Source of the DNA: Granulicella rosea
GTDB taxonomy: Bacteria > Acidobacteriota > Terriglobia > Terriglobales > Acidobacteriaceae
Direction: 5' to 3'
NCBI RefSeq assembly: GCF_900188085.1
Contig: NZ_FZOU01000003.1
Coordinates: 62,001 to 126,000, forward strand
Length of the DNA: 64,000 bases
Shown here: one piece after another, positions 26,121 to 34,327 of the stretch
How positions within the stretch are numbered: the first letter of the stretch is position 1
Layout of the letters: each line of letters begins with the position of its first letter
Translations under genes and position numbers: made by a program
Notes under the pieces: model-generated
Database searches by the model: none
What the model was told of the DNA's origin: nothing
Seen by the model: the letters and a program-made list of their open reading frames with translations, nothing else

Positions 26121-27569
26121 ATGCCCGATGCACAGAGTTATATGAGTCAACCAGATGGTCCGGCCTACTACGAAACACCCAGCGTGGAGCCGGTCGCGGT
26201 CTTCACTCCCGTTGTCACCTACGCGACGATTGCGCTCAACGTGGCGGTCTTCTTCGTCATGGTGGCTCGCGGCGTCGGCTTTGTCGATCCGACGGCGGAG
26301 CAGGTGCTGCCGTGGGGCGCGAACTTCGGGCCTCTGACGGCTTCGGGCCAGTGGTGGCGGCTGTTGACGGCCTGCTACCTGCACTTCGGCATCATCCACA
26401 TCGGCATGAATATGTACGTGCTGTGGCAGGTGGGGCCGTTTGCGGAGAAGCTCTACGGCCGTGCGCGGTATCTTCTGCTGTATCTGGCGGCTGGGGTCGG
26501 CGGCAATCTTGCCGGGTTGTACATCCATCCGCTGACGGTGGCGGCGGGCGCCTCAGGCGCGATCTTCGGCGTGTACGGCGGCGTGCTGGGCTTTCTGCTG
26601 GTGCGGCGCAACGTGATCGCGACGGAGCGGGCGTGGGCGATTGCGAAGTCGGCGGGCATCTTTCTGGCCTACAACCTGATCTATGGCGTCGCGAGCGTGA
26701 AGACGGACCTGACGGCGCACGTCGGCGGACTGATCGTCGGCTTCGTCGTCGGGTGCCTGCTGGCCTGGGCCGGGCCGGAGGAGCCGATGCGGCTGCTGGC
26801 AGCGGTCGCGGCCATCGCCCTTGCGCTGGCCGGCGCGGTGACGAAGGCCCCGAGGGTCACCAGCACCCAGGCGGAGGAGCTTATGGGCGTGGCGGACGGC
26901 GCCACGGTCACGGTGGGTCAGAACGATCGCGTCATCTATAGCGGCGACGCCACGAAGGCGGACGCCGAGTCGCTGGCGAAGGCGCTGGTGTTGACCAGGG
27001 TCTTTGCGAGTCCCAATGTGACGTTGCTGTTGAGCAAGGAGGAAGGCAAGACGACGATATCGCTCTCGCTGAAGGGTGACGAGACGCAATCGGGCGCGAA
27101 CGGCAAGCCGCTGCCGTGGAAGAGCCCGTCGTTCCTGCTGTATCTGCGTGAGATCGGGCCGGTGCTGGCCTCGGCCGCCGGCGGGCCGCCGCTCGACATC
27201 GAGCTCGACAACAAGAAAGGTGAGCGGCGGGGCGAGGTCGAGATCGACGCCGGCGCCGTGATGATCAACGCAAGCGACAGCGTCGGGTATGCCGGGATGG
27301 CGACGGCGGCCGAGGCCAAGGCGATGGGCGACGCGCTGGTCGCGGCGGGCTATATGAATGGGCAGGGGTCGAGACCGTTGCTGACGAAGGACGAGCACGG
27401 CACGGTGGTGACCTACTACTTCAAGGACGCGACGGTGCAGAATCCCGACCTGTGGAAGGACATGGAGATCGCCGGGCGCAAGATCGCGCCGGTGGTCGGC
27501 GGGCTGCCGTTGACGATGCATCTGCTTGGAACCTCCGGCACGGTGAGCAAGGACATTCTCGTTCAGTAA
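26121..27569 (+). CDS. Rhomboid intramembrane serine protease with extra C-terminal domain
   Basis: The 482-residue protein has a rhomboid core at about 30-218: GINMYV-type loop HIGMNMYVLWQVG with the oxyanion Asn97, nucleophile GASGAIFG with S145, and HVGG with the catalytic His200. Rhomboids cleave membrane proteins within the bilayer. After the core a hydrophobic segment (LLAAVAAIALALAGAV) leads to about 240 residues of soluble sequence made of two similar halves (VTVGQNDRVIYSGDATKADAES and VMINASDSVGYAGMATAAEAKA). This extension is not part of the standard rhomboid fold and could select substrates. Confidence 0.9.
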   Translation: MPDAQSYMSQPDGPAYYETPSVEPVAVFTPVVTYATIALNVAVFFVMVARGVGFVDPTAEQVLPWGANFGPLTASGQWWRLLTACYLHFGIIHIGMNMYVLWQVGPFAEKLYGRARYLLLYLAAGVGGNLAGLYIHPLTVAAGASGAIFGVYGGVLGFLLVRRNVIATERAWAIAKSAGIFLAYNLIYGVASVKTDLTAHVGGLIVGFVVGCLLAWAGPEEPMRLLAAVAAIALALAGAVTKAPRVTSTQAEELMGVADGATVTVGQNDRVIYSGDATKADAESLAKALVLTRVFASPNVTLLLSKEEGKTTISLSLKGDETQSGANGKPLPWKSPSFLLYLREIGPVLASAAGGPPLDIELDNKKGERRGEVEIDAGAVMINASDSVGYAGMATAAEAKAMGDALVAAGYMNGQGSRPLLTKDEHGTVVTYYFKDATVQNPDLWKDMEIAGRKIAPVVGGLPLTMHLLGTSGTVSKDILVQ

Positions 27570-27592
27570 GCCGGGCAGGGTAGACTGGAGAA

Positions 27593-29419
27593 ATGCCACC
27601 AATCCTCAACGCGCAGGGCATCACCAAGGCCTTTGGCGCGACGCCCCTGTTTCGCGATATCTCGTTTACCGTCTCCGATGGCGACCGGATCGGCCTGATT
27701 GGGCCGAACGGCGCGGGTAAGTCCACGCTGATGAAGGTTCTTGCCGGAGAAGAAGACGCCGACGAGGGCGATGTCGCCACGCGCAAGCGCGCACGCGTCG
27801 GTTATGTGCAGCAGGAGTCGACCTTTGCCGCGGGGCTGACGATTCGCGACGTGCTCGAAAAGGCGCTTGTCCGGGCCGGCGTGCCGGAGGGCGAACGCGA
27901 AGGGCGCCTGCGCGAGACCAGCGGGCGGACGGGCTTCCCCGACATGGCGGCCGAGGCCTGCCGTCTCTCGGGCGGCTGGCGCAAGCGGCTGGCGATTGCC
28001 GAGGCCATCGTGCGCGGGCCGGATGTGCTGATGCTCGACGAACCGACGAACCATCTCGACCTGGCCGGCATCGCGTGGCTGGAAGAGACGCTGAGCCAAG
28101 CCGAGTTCGCCTGCGTGATGGTCAGCCACGACCGGTACTTCCTCGAAAACGTCGCGACCGAAATGGTGGAGCTGAACCGGGTCTACGCCGACGGCCTGCT
28201 GCGGGTGAAGGGTTCGTACAACAAGTTTCTCGAAGGCAAGGAGCAGTACCTCGACGCGCAGTCGCGCCTGCAGGACGCGCTGAAGAATCGCGTGAAGATC
28301 GAGACCGAGTGGCTGCGCCGCGGCCCCAAGGCCCGGACGACTAAGTCCAAGGCCCGCATCGACAGCGCGCAGGAGCTGATCGGCCAGTTGAAGGATGTGA
28401 ACTCGCGCACGCAGGTCAACTCCGCCGGGATCGATTTTTCAGCCACCGAGCGCCAGACCAAGCGGCTGGTGGAGTTCGAAGGCGTCAGCGTGACGCTGGG
28501 CGAGGGCGCGAACCAGCGCAAGATCGTCGAGAATCTGGACTTCCTCATCACCTCGGGCATGCGCGTCGGCCTGGTCGGGCCGAACGGCTCGGGCAAGACG
28601 ACGCTGCTGCGCCTGCTGACGGGCGAACTGGAGCCGAGCGCGGGCACGATCAAGAAGGCGGCGATGTTGAAGATCGTCTACTTCTCGCAGACCCGCGAGC
28701 TGGACGAGGGGCTGACGCTGCGGCGTGCGCTCGCGCCGGATTCGGACTCGGTCGTCTACCAGGGACGGGTCGTCCACGTGGCCAGCTACGCGACGAAGTT
28801 TCTCTTTACGAGCGAGCAGCTCAATCAGCCGGTCGAACGGCTGAGCGGAGGCGAGCGCGCTCGCGTGCTGATCGCCAAACTGATGCTCGAACCGGCCGAC
28901 CTGCTGCTGCTGGACGAGCCGACGAACGACCTCGACATTCAGACGCTCGAGATTCTGGAAGAGAGCCTGCTCGAATACACCGGCGCGCTGGTTCTCGTCA
29001 CGCACGATCGCTACATGCTCGATCGCGTCTCGACGATTGTGCTCGGCCTGGACGGCAAGGGCGGCACGCAACGCTTTGCGGACTACACTCAGTGGGAGCA
29101 GTGGCGCGGCGAAAAGGTGGAGGAGTCGATCGTCCCGGGCGGCGCGGGGGTGGCGGTCAATCCTGCCGCGGCTGAGCCTGCTTCGGGCGGCAAGAAGAAG
29201 CTCTCGTACCTCGATGCGCGGGAGTTCGCGGGGATCGAGGCGAAGGTCGACGAGGCGGAGAATCGCCTGCAGGCCGCGCGCGAGGCGCTGGACGACAATG
29301 CCGTCGCGACCGATCCGGTGAAGCTGACCGCCGCGCTGAAGGAGATGGACGATGCTCAGGAGGCTGCCGATGCTCTCTACGCACGGTGGGCGGAGCTGAG
29401 CGAGAAGGCCGGGGTGTAG
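27593..29419 (+). CDS. uup: ABC-F family ATPase, Uup-like
   Basis: The 608-residue soluble protein has two ABC domains: Walker A GPNGAGKST (37-45) with signature LSGGWRKR and LMLDEPTNHLD, then GPNGSGKTT with LSGGERAR and LLLDEPTNDLD. A linker with many charged residues (LQDALKNRVKIETEWLRRG) joins them. The C-terminal coiled coil (FAGIEAKVDEAENRLQAAREAL) is the Uup DNA-binding type. ABC-F proteins act on the ribosome, and Uup also affects transposon excision and replication. The first signature W in place of E is a small deviation. Confidence 0.92.
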   Translation: MPPILNAQGITKAFGATPLFRDISFTVSDGDRIGLIGPNGAGKSTLMKVLAGEEDADEGDVATRKRARVGYVQQESTFAAGLTIRDVLEKALVRAGVPEGEREGRLRETSGRTGFPDMAAEACRLSGGWRKRLAIAEAIVRGPDVLMLDEPTNHLDLAGIAWLEETLSQAEFACVMVSHDRYFLENVATEMVELNRVYADGLLRVKGSYNKFLEGKEQYLDAQSRLQDALKNRVKIETEWLRRGPKARTTKSKARIDSAQELIGQLKDVNSRTQVNSAGIDFSATERQTKRLVEFEGVSVTLGEGANQRKIVENLDFLITSGMRVGLVGPNGSGKTTLLRLLTGELEPSAGTIKKAAMLKIVYFSQTRELDEGLTLRRALAPDSDSVVYQGRVVHVASYATKFLFTSEQLNQPVERLSGGERARVLIAKLMLEPADLLLLDEPTNDLDIQTLEILEESLLEYTGALVLVTHDRYMLDRVSTIVLGLDGKGGTQRFADYTQWEQWRGEKVEESIVPGGAGVAVNPAAAEPASGGKKKLSYLDAREFAGIEAKVDEAENRLQAAREALDDNAVATDPVKLTAALKEMDDAQEAADALYARWAELSEKAGV

Positions 29420-29426
29420 CGGGGGC

Positions 29427-29468
29427 GCCCAGTGATCGCGAGGGCAAAGTCCCCGGCGATCGCTGGGC
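29427..29468. terminator. Hairpin between convergent uup and DinB genes
   Basis: GCCCAGTGATCGC (29427-29439) and GCGATCGCTGGGC (29456-29468) pair over 13 bases with one wobble, and AGGG/CCCC extends the inner stem. It sits between the two convergent stops. It lacks a T-tract, so the terminator role is inferred from position and stability. Confidence 0.5.
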
Positions 29469-29475
29469 AACCTGA

Positions 29476-29976
29476 TTACTTCTCGTCGGCGGTGGGGCCG
29501 AAGGTGGCGGGAACGGGAATGTCCAGCAGTCGCAGGTAGACGCCAAGCTGGGCGCGGTGGTGGATCATGTGGTTCTGGTTCATCTGGCGGTACGCCGTGT
29601 AGCGCGTGCCGTTGAAGACGGGCGTGCCTTGCTTGCTCAGGAACCAGTGTTCGGCGAAGGCCTCGTCGGTGGTGGCTTTGAGAGCGGCGACGGCTTTGGC
29701 GGCCATCTCGTCGTACTCGGCCAGCAGCTCATCCTTTGTCGTCATGCGGATGATCTTGCGTGGATCCTGCGGCGTGCCCATGTCGATGCCGGGCGTGGTG
29801 AGGATGAGCGAGGTGAAGCCGACCAGCTCCGCCGTGTGTCCGGCGAGGCGGTTCAGCAGCATGGACTTCTCGTGCGGTTTGTAGTCGTTCTTGCCGTCCG
29901 GGACGTTGGCCAGGACCTTGCGGGTCTTGGCGAGTTCGGATTCGAGTTCGGGGAGGAGCAGGGCACTGAGGGACAT
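29476..29976 (-). CDS. DinB-family protein
   Basis: The 166-residue protein resembles the four-helix DinB/YfiT fold: LLPELESELAKTRKVLANVPDG, KSMLLNRLAGHTAELVGF and QMNQNHMIHHRAQLGVYLRLLDIPVP. Metal ligands H44-like, H near 135 and H139-like are visible in HTAEL and HMIHHRAQ. Members bind zinc or nickel and include thiol-dependent transferases. The substrate is unknown. The ATG at 29976 has AAGGAG upstream. A longer frame reaches into a repeat and was rejected. Confidence 0.87.
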   Translation of the reverse strand: MSLSALLLPELESELAKTRKVLANVPDGKNDYKPHEKSMLLNRLAGHTAELVGFTSLILTTPGIDMGTPQDPRKIIRMTTKDELLAEYDEMAAKAVAALKATTDEAFAEHWFLSKQGTPVFNGTRYTAYRQMNQNHMIHHRAQLGVYLRLLDIPVPATFGPTADEK

Positions 29977-30002
29977 GGGGCTCCTTGAAACAAAAGACAA
30001 CA

Positions 30003-30031
30003 GCAGATCCTCCGCTTTGCGAAGGATGACA
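30003..30031. repeat. Family B half-repeat downstream of fabI
   Basis: AGATCC, then GCGAAGGATGACA, corresponds to a family B end with a small palindromic core (GATCCTCCGCTTTGCGAAGGATG). It lies 14 bases beyond the fabI stop on the minus strand. Confidence 0.65.
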
Positions 30032-30044
30032 AACAAAAAGAGGG

Positions 30045-30812
30045 TTACAGGCCGGTGATGTTGTATCCGCAGTCGACGAAGGTCACTTCGCCGGTGATGC
30101 CGCTGGCGAGGTCGCTGGAGAGGAAGAGCGCGGTCTTGCCGACCTCGATGGCCTCGACGTTGCGGTGCAGCGGGCTGCGCTCTTCGACCGCGTTCAGGAT
30201 CTTCGAGAAGTCGCCGATGCCGCGCGCGGCCAGCGTCTTGATCGGCCCGGCGGAGATGGCGTTGACGCGGATGTTCTTCGGGCCGAGCGAGGCGGCGAGA
30301 TACCGGACCGAGGATTCAAGCCCGGCCTTCGCCACGCCCATGACGTTGTAGTTCGGGAAGACCTTGTCCGAGCCGAAGTAGGTGAGGGTGAGGATGGAGC
30401 CGCCCTCGGTCATCAGCGGGGCCGCGGCGCGCGCGACGGCGATCAGCGAGTAGACGCTGACGTCCATGGCGATGCGGAAGTCGTCGCGTTTGGTGAGCAG
30501 GAAGTCGTTCTTGATGGCGTCGGCCGGCGCGAAGGCCACGGCGTGGACGACGGTGTAGATGACCGGGAAGTCGGCGGCGATCTGGGCGAAGACGGCGTCG
30601 ATCTCCTCGTCGGAGGAGACGTCGCAGCGGTAGGTCTTCGCGGAGGGAAGCTCGGCGGCGAGGGTTTCGGCGTCGCGCTGCAGGCGCTCGGACTGGTAGC
30701 AGATGGCGAGGGTGGCGCCGGCTTCGGAGAGCTTCTGGCAGATGGCCCAGGCGATGCTGCGCTTGTTGGCGAGGCCGAAGACGACGGCGACTTTGCCCTT
30801 GAGATCGATCAT
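30045..30812 (-). CDS. fabI: Enoyl-[acyl-carrier-protein] reductase FabI
   Basis: The 255-residue short-chain dehydrogenase has FabI features: a divergent NAD-binding start GLANKRSIAWAI (13-24), the FabI catalytic set Y145, Y155 and K162 (TYFGSDKVFPNYNVMGVAKAG), and AISAGPIKTLAARGIGDF. It performs the last reduction of each fatty acid elongation cycle in the cytoplasm with NADH. The ATG at 30812 follows GAAGGAG. This start leaves the usual MIDLKGKVAVV opening. The target of triclosan-type inhibitors is the same enzyme class. Confidence 0.95.
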   Translation of the reverse strand: MIDLKGKVAVVFGLANKRSIAWAICQKLSEAGATLAICYQSERLQRDAETLAAELPSAKTYRCDVSSDEEIDAVFAQIAADFPVIYTVVHAVAFAPADAIKNDFLLTKRDDFRIAMDVSVYSLIAVARAAAPLMTEGGSILTLTYFGSDKVFPNYNVMGVAKAGLESSVRYLAASLGPKNIRVNAISAGPIKTLAARGIGDFSKILNAVEERSPLHRNVEAIEVGKTALFLSSDLASGITGEVTFVDCGYNITGL

Positions 30813-30886
30813 TTTGCTTGGAACTCCTTCGAAAACTGCAAGCCAAGGATAGCAGTTGGCGGGCTTACGGGGTATGCTTTGGGGCA

Positions 30887-31360
30887 ATGAGCCTTACTGC
30901 GAAGTCTGGAGCGGAGATGGTCGCCAATTCGCTCGTCGCCTATCGGGGGGACGAGCTGCCATGGCCACCACCTCCGGATTCGATTGTTCTCATCGCCGAA
31001 TACACTACGGATGCGGGGCCTTTTGCGGTGGATGACTATTTCCTGGTGATTCATAGCCTTGAAGCCGAAATGAGCTACAGGACGGTTCTCAGCAGCAATT
31101 TTGAGCCCCTGCTTCGTGACCTGAGTAAGAGCTGGGGAACAGAGCTCTCACTTGCTCTGACATCGTCGACGGAATGGCAATCTCGTGTGATCTGGCCGGT
31201 GGAGTTACAGAACCAGCGTTACTTCAAACTGACGCCTGTACCGAGTAGAAGTGCGTTGGAATGGCTGAAATCGAAGGTGTTCGGACCTGCGCTTGATCTG
31301 GCGCTGACCGATGAGGTGCGGGTGTATCTCGAGCAGGAGCGCTTACGGCGGAGTGAATAG
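30887..31360 (+). CDS. Protein of unknown function
   Basis: The 157-residue soluble protein has no signal peptide and a mixed alpha/beta pattern: NSLVAYRGDELPWPPPPDSIVLIAEY at the start and a helical C-terminus (ALDLALTDEVRVYLEQERLRR). No family is recognised. The ATG is chosen because upstream in-frame codons overlap the fabI leader. It is flanked by minus-strand genes on both sides and is probably transcribed alone. Confidence 0.65.
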   Translation: MSLTAKSGAEMVANSLVAYRGDELPWPPPPDSIVLIAEYTTDAGPFAVDDYFLVIHSLEAEMSYRTVLSSNFEPLLRDLSKSWGTELSLALTSSTEWQSRVIWPVELQNQRYFKLTPVPSRSALEWLKSKVFGPALDLALTDEVRVYLEQERLRRSE

Positions 31361-31410
31361 AATCCGCAATACTCCCTTGAAGTTACGGGGCCCCTCGAAA
31401 GCCAATGCAA

Positions 31411-31448
31411 GGGTCTCTCCACTTCGCTGCGCTTCGGTTGAGATGACG
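31411..31448. repeat. Dispersed repeat, family C
   Basis: GGGTCTCTCCACTTCGCTGC followed by GCTTCGGTTGAGATGAC matches an intergenic repeat type common in Acidobacteriota. A shorter relative, AGCTTCGGTCGAGATGAC, is at 38958-38976. It lies between two convergent stops (31360 and 31464). Confidence 0.65.
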
Positions 31449-31463
31449 GGCTTTCGAAGTGGG

Positions 31464-31841
31464 TTACGCGACCAGCCAGTCGTACTGCTCGTCCGTGATC
31501 GGCACGACCGAGAGGCGGAACTGGCGGAACATGATGGAGTCCGTGAAGACTGCGGCGGAGCGGATGGCGTCGAGGGGCTTTTCGGTCTTCAGGCGCTTTA
31601 CGGGGGCGATGACAACCTTGGGGTTCTTCGGGTCGCTGGCGTCTACGCTGACGACCTTCGCCGTGCCGATGGCGGCCTTGCCGATGTTCGAGTGGTAGAT
31701 GACGAGCTTTTCGCCCTTCTTCATGCCGCGCAGGTAGAGCAGCGCCTGGTTGTTGGCGATGCCGTCCCATACGGTTTCGCCGTCGCGGAGCAGGTCGTCG
31801 TAGCTGTACTTGTTGGGTTCGGTCTTAAGAAGATAAGGCAT
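31464..31841 (-). CDS. EVE-domain protein
   Basis: The 125-residue protein is a single EVE (PUA-like) domain: YLLKTEPNKYSYDDLL, then VWDGIANNQALLYLRGMKKGEKLVIYHS and FRLSVVPI. EVE domains recognise modified bases in DNA or RNA. Here there is no nuclease or other fused domain, so the protein would be a stand-alone reader, similar to bacterial relatives of THYN1. The ATG gives the canonical M-P-Y-L-L-K start. Confidence 0.92.
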   Translation of the reverse strand: MPYLLKTEPNKYSYDDLLRDGETVWDGIANNQALLYLRGMKKGEKLVIYHSNIGKAAIGTAKVVSVDASDPKNPKVVIAPVKRLKTEKPLDAIRSAAVFTDSIMFRQFRLSVVPITDEQYDWLVA

Positions 31842-31860
31842 AGGATTCAGTCTTTCTTGT

Positions 31861-31885
31861 CTGTCATTTCCGCAGGGAATCTGCT
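31861..31885. repeat. Dispersed palindromic repeat, family A copy 5 (reversed)
   Basis: The reverse-complement form reads TGTCATTTCCGCAGGGAATC and keeps the ATTCCC...GGAAT palindrome with one change. It lies 22 bases beyond the murI stop on the minus strand. Confidence 0.7.
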
Positions 31886-31906
31886 TCCGTTTTTGTCTCT
31901 TTCAGT

Positions 31907-32764
31907 CTAGCCGCCCAGGTCGATCAGTTCCACCTTTGGCAGGGTCTGGCCGAGGAACTGGCTTCCCAGCCGCTGGAACTTCTCGACCGAATCGGTCGCG
32001 TAGAACTCGCAGGTCGGCGCCTCCGTGCTCGCCGTGGCGGGTAGCACCAGCGACGCGGCTTGCGCGGTCGCGGTGGCGGAGTCGACGATGCGCAGCGGAT
32101 GGCCCAGCTCGGCGAGGGTGCGGCGGACGAGCGGTTCGATCAGCGGATAGTGCGTGCAGCCGAGCAGGAGGGTCGTCACGGTGGGCGCGGCTGCGAGCGC
32201 CTCTTTGAGGTAGATGCGGAGGACATCCGCCGTGACCGGGTGGTCGATCCAGCCCTCTTCGACCAGCGGAACGAGCAGCGGGCAGGCCTTTTCGTACGCC
32301 TTGAGGCCGAGCGCCTCGCAGGCCTGGGCGTAGGCGTGGGATTGGACGGTGGCTGCGGTGGCCAGGACGAGCACGGTCGGCTCGGTTGAATCCCACGTCG
32401 CAGAGGCGAGACGTGGGGCGCCCGCATGGTCGGCTGGCCCAGCGGCCTGGACGCCGGGTTCGATGACGCCTACGACCGGGATCGACAGGCCGGCCTTCAG
32501 CTCCGCCATTGCCAGCGCGGAGGCGGTATTGCATGCGACGACCAGCATTTCGGCGCCTTGCTGCTCGAGAAACTGCGCGCTCGAAAGCGTGTACCGCGCG
32601 ATGGTCTGCTGCGATTTGGCGCCGTAGGGCAGGCGGGCTGTGTCGCCGAGGTAGATGTAGTGCGCGCCGGGGATGAGCGGCAGCAGGCGCCGCAGGACGG
32701 TCAGGCCGCCGAAGCCGGAGTCGAAGACGCCGATCGTCGGACCGGCTTTGGAAGGATTGCTCAT
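31907..32764 (-). CDS. murI: Glutamate racemase MurI
   Basis: The 285-residue protein has the two catalytic cysteines C78 (VVACNTASA) and C203 (LLLGCTHYPLIE) and the VFDSGFGGLTVL loop with D15 and S16. It supplies D-glutamate for peptidoglycan. About 13 residues more than usual (around 108-130: AAGPADHAGAPRLASATWDS) are inserted between GVIEPGVQ and the LATAATV strand, and the DNA there contains a palindrome (32392-32417). The start overlaps the stop of the GerMN gene by four bases. Confidence 0.95.
   Translation of the reverse strand: MSNPSKAGPTIGVFDSGFGGLTVLRRLLPLIPGAHYIYLGDTARLPYGAKSQQTIARYTLSSAQFLEQQGAEMLVVACNTASALAMAELKAGLSIPVVGVIEPGVQAAGPADHAGAPRLASATWDSTEPTVLVLATAATVQSHAYAQACEALGLKAYEKACPLLVPLVEEGWIDHPVTADVLRIYLKEALAAAPTVTTLLLGCTHYPLIEPLVRRTLAELGHPLRIVDSATATAQAASLVLPATASTEAPTCEFYATDSVEKFQRLGSQFLGQTLPKVELIDLGG
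32392..32417. repeat. Palindrome inside the murI coding region
   Basis: CCCACGTC and GACGTGGG form a perfect eight-base stem with a ten-base loop, followed by GGCGCCCG. Intergenic acidobacterial repeats with a CCCACrTCTCG...GTGGGGCACCC layout look similar. The reading frame continues through it and it encodes part of the extra segment in MurI. Confidence 0.6.
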
Positions 32765-33411
32765 TGGCGTGTACCGTCTGGCGCGAGGTTGTGCAGCGGG
32801 TGGTCGACGGTGTCGACCGCCGGATAAGGCTGGCTGAGGTCGGCATGGCCGTTCAGCGTATCGCGCGGCTGGCCGTCGACGACGAAGCGAACCTGCTCGA
32901 CCATGGGGAAGTTGGTGTGTAAAGTGCCGATGATCGAGCGCAGCGTCAGTTCCTCGCTCTCGATGCCCGACGGGTGCGCGTCGGCGAAGCTGCCCTTCAG
33001 GTTCACCACGGCAAGCTGTGCGCCGGTGGGGTGGGCATAGGACGTGTGCGTGCCTGGGAGGTCGAGGAAGAAGACGTCGGCGACCGCCGAGCCGGCCGGC
33101 AGGGGATGGACGGAGCCGGGCAGGGCGTAGTCGGTCAGCAGGCGTTCGAGCAGCGCGCGGGCCCTCCCGCTGGGCTCGTGCGGCAGCGCGATCAGGCGTT
33201 GCTCCTGCGTAATGAAGCCGTTGGCGTCGTTGGCGAGTTCGAGCGTGGTCGGCTCTTCCGGGGCGTCGATGGGCGCGGCAATGGGACTATCGTCCTGGAT
33301 GGCGTTCAGCCGGGCATGCGCCTTCTCGCAGCCGCGCGCGAGCAGGCCGGCCATCAGCAGGATGGCGAAGGCCATGGTCCAGAAAAGGATGCGCTGGTAG
33401 CGGGGAATCAT
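32761..33411 (-). CDS. GerMN-domain membrane protein
   Basis: The 216-residue protein has an N-terminal transmembrane helix (ILFWTMAFAILLMAGLLA) and a GerMN domain (about 75-215): LTLRSIIGTLHTNFPMVEQVRFVVDGQPRDTLNGH is the typical end. GerMN domains are found in sporulation and envelope proteins. They probably bind cell-wall or protein partners. Four-base overlaps with both the amidase and murI place it in a tight three-gene cell-wall operon. Confidence 0.87.
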   Translation of the reverse strand: MIPRYQRILFWTMAFAILLMAGLLARGCEKAHARLNAIQDDSPIAAPIDAPEEPTTLELANDANGFITQEQRLIALPHEPSGRARALLERLLTDYALPGSVHPLPAGSAVADVFFLDLPGTHTSYAHPTGAQLAVVNLKGSFADAHPSGIESEELTLRSIIGTLHTNFPMVEQVRFVVDGQPRDTLNGHADLSQPYPAVDTVDHPLHNLAPDGTRQ

Positions 33412-34244
33412 GGCTTGTCCCCGTCTTCCTGCTTCGCCGGCGCGGCGGGTTTGGCGGGTGCGGGCTTCGGCGAGGCAGGCTTTGCCGGCTTTTCGGGCGT
33501 GACGGTCTTTTCGGCAGCCTCGGCCGGCGCGGCGTGGCTGCGCCAGGAGATCAGTCCGTTGGCGATGGCCTCGGCGACGTTCTGCTGATACGTCGCGTCG
33601 CTGACCGGCGTCTTCGCGCCCCCCTCGCCCTCAAGCGGCGCGACCTCGATCAGGATCGCCGGGCAGGTGAGCGAGTCGATCGGCCGGATGGAGGCTCGGC
33701 CCACGACCAGCGGCAGGCGCGCGCTGTTGAAGGAGGACGAAAGCTCGTTGACCAGGCGCAGGCTCTGCGGGATGGACCCGGCCTGCGCCGTCTCCCAGTT
33801 CAGCACGGCCTTTGGCTCGTCGATCATGGTCAGCGGTATCAGGGACGAGGTGAAGAGGTGTACGCCGTGTCCGCCGTTGGTGGCGTGCAGCAGCAGGCAG
33901 GCCAGCGGATGTGCGTGGTTGGCTGTCTCGGCGCGCTGGTCCGTGGTGACCGCGGGCGGGCGCGAGCCGTCGGCCTGTGCGGGTGGATCGTCCTCGCGGG
34001 TGAAGACGACGTTGAAGCCGCGTTCGGCGAGCAGGCTGCGAAGCCGCTGAGCGAGGGCGAGGTTCACGTCTTTCTCGACGAGATCGGCCGCCAGCCGTGC
34101 GCCGTTATCCGGCCCGCCGTGCGCCGGGTCGATCAGAATGGTGCTGCGTGGCGGATTCGGCGCCTGGGCATGCAACGCCGCGCACGAAAGCCCCAGCAGC
34201 AGGGCTGACTGGAACAGACGTGCGCGGCTTGGGTTTCGGGTCAC
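33408..34244 (-). CDS. N-acetylmuramoyl-L-alanine amidase (Amidase_3)
   Basis: The 278-residue exported protein has a signal peptide (LLLGLSCAALHAQ) and a zinc amidase domain: ILIDPAHGGPDNGA with the first His ligand, then VEKDVNLALAQRLRSLL with the second Glu ligand, and a Glu near ILIEVAPLEGE. It would cleave the bond between MurNAc and L-Ala in the periplasm. A long Ala/Pro/Lys tail (EKPAKPASPKPAPAKPAAPA) follows the catalytic part. It begins the amidase-GerMN-murI operon. Confidence 0.9.
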   Translation of the reverse strand: MTRNPSRARLFQSALLLGLSCAALHAQAPNPPRSTILIDPAHGGPDNGARLAADLVEKDVNLALAQRLRSLLAERGFNVVFTREDDPPAQADGSRPPAVTTDQRAETANHAHPLACLLLHATNGGHGVHLFTSSLIPLTMIDEPKAVLNWETAQAGSIPQSLRLVNELSSSFNSARLPLVVGRASIRPIDSLTCPAILIEVAPLEGEGGAKTPVSDATYQQNVAEAIANGLISWRSHAAPAEAAEKTVTPEKPAKPASPKPAPAKPAAPAKQEDGDKP

Positions 34245-34293
34245 TGGTTGAGTTTACTTGGCTACAGTCGTAATGCTTACGGCAAACCGCGAA

Positions 34294-34318
34294 AGCAGAT
34301 TCTCTTCGGGAATGACAA
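34294..34318. repeat. Dispersed palindromic repeat, family A copy 3
   Basis: GATTCTCTTCGGGAATGA with one change in the left arm (TTCTC for TTCCC, kept as a G-T pair). It lies ten bases beyond the DUF1015 stop. Confidence 0.75.
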
Positions 34319-34327
34319 CAAAGGGAA

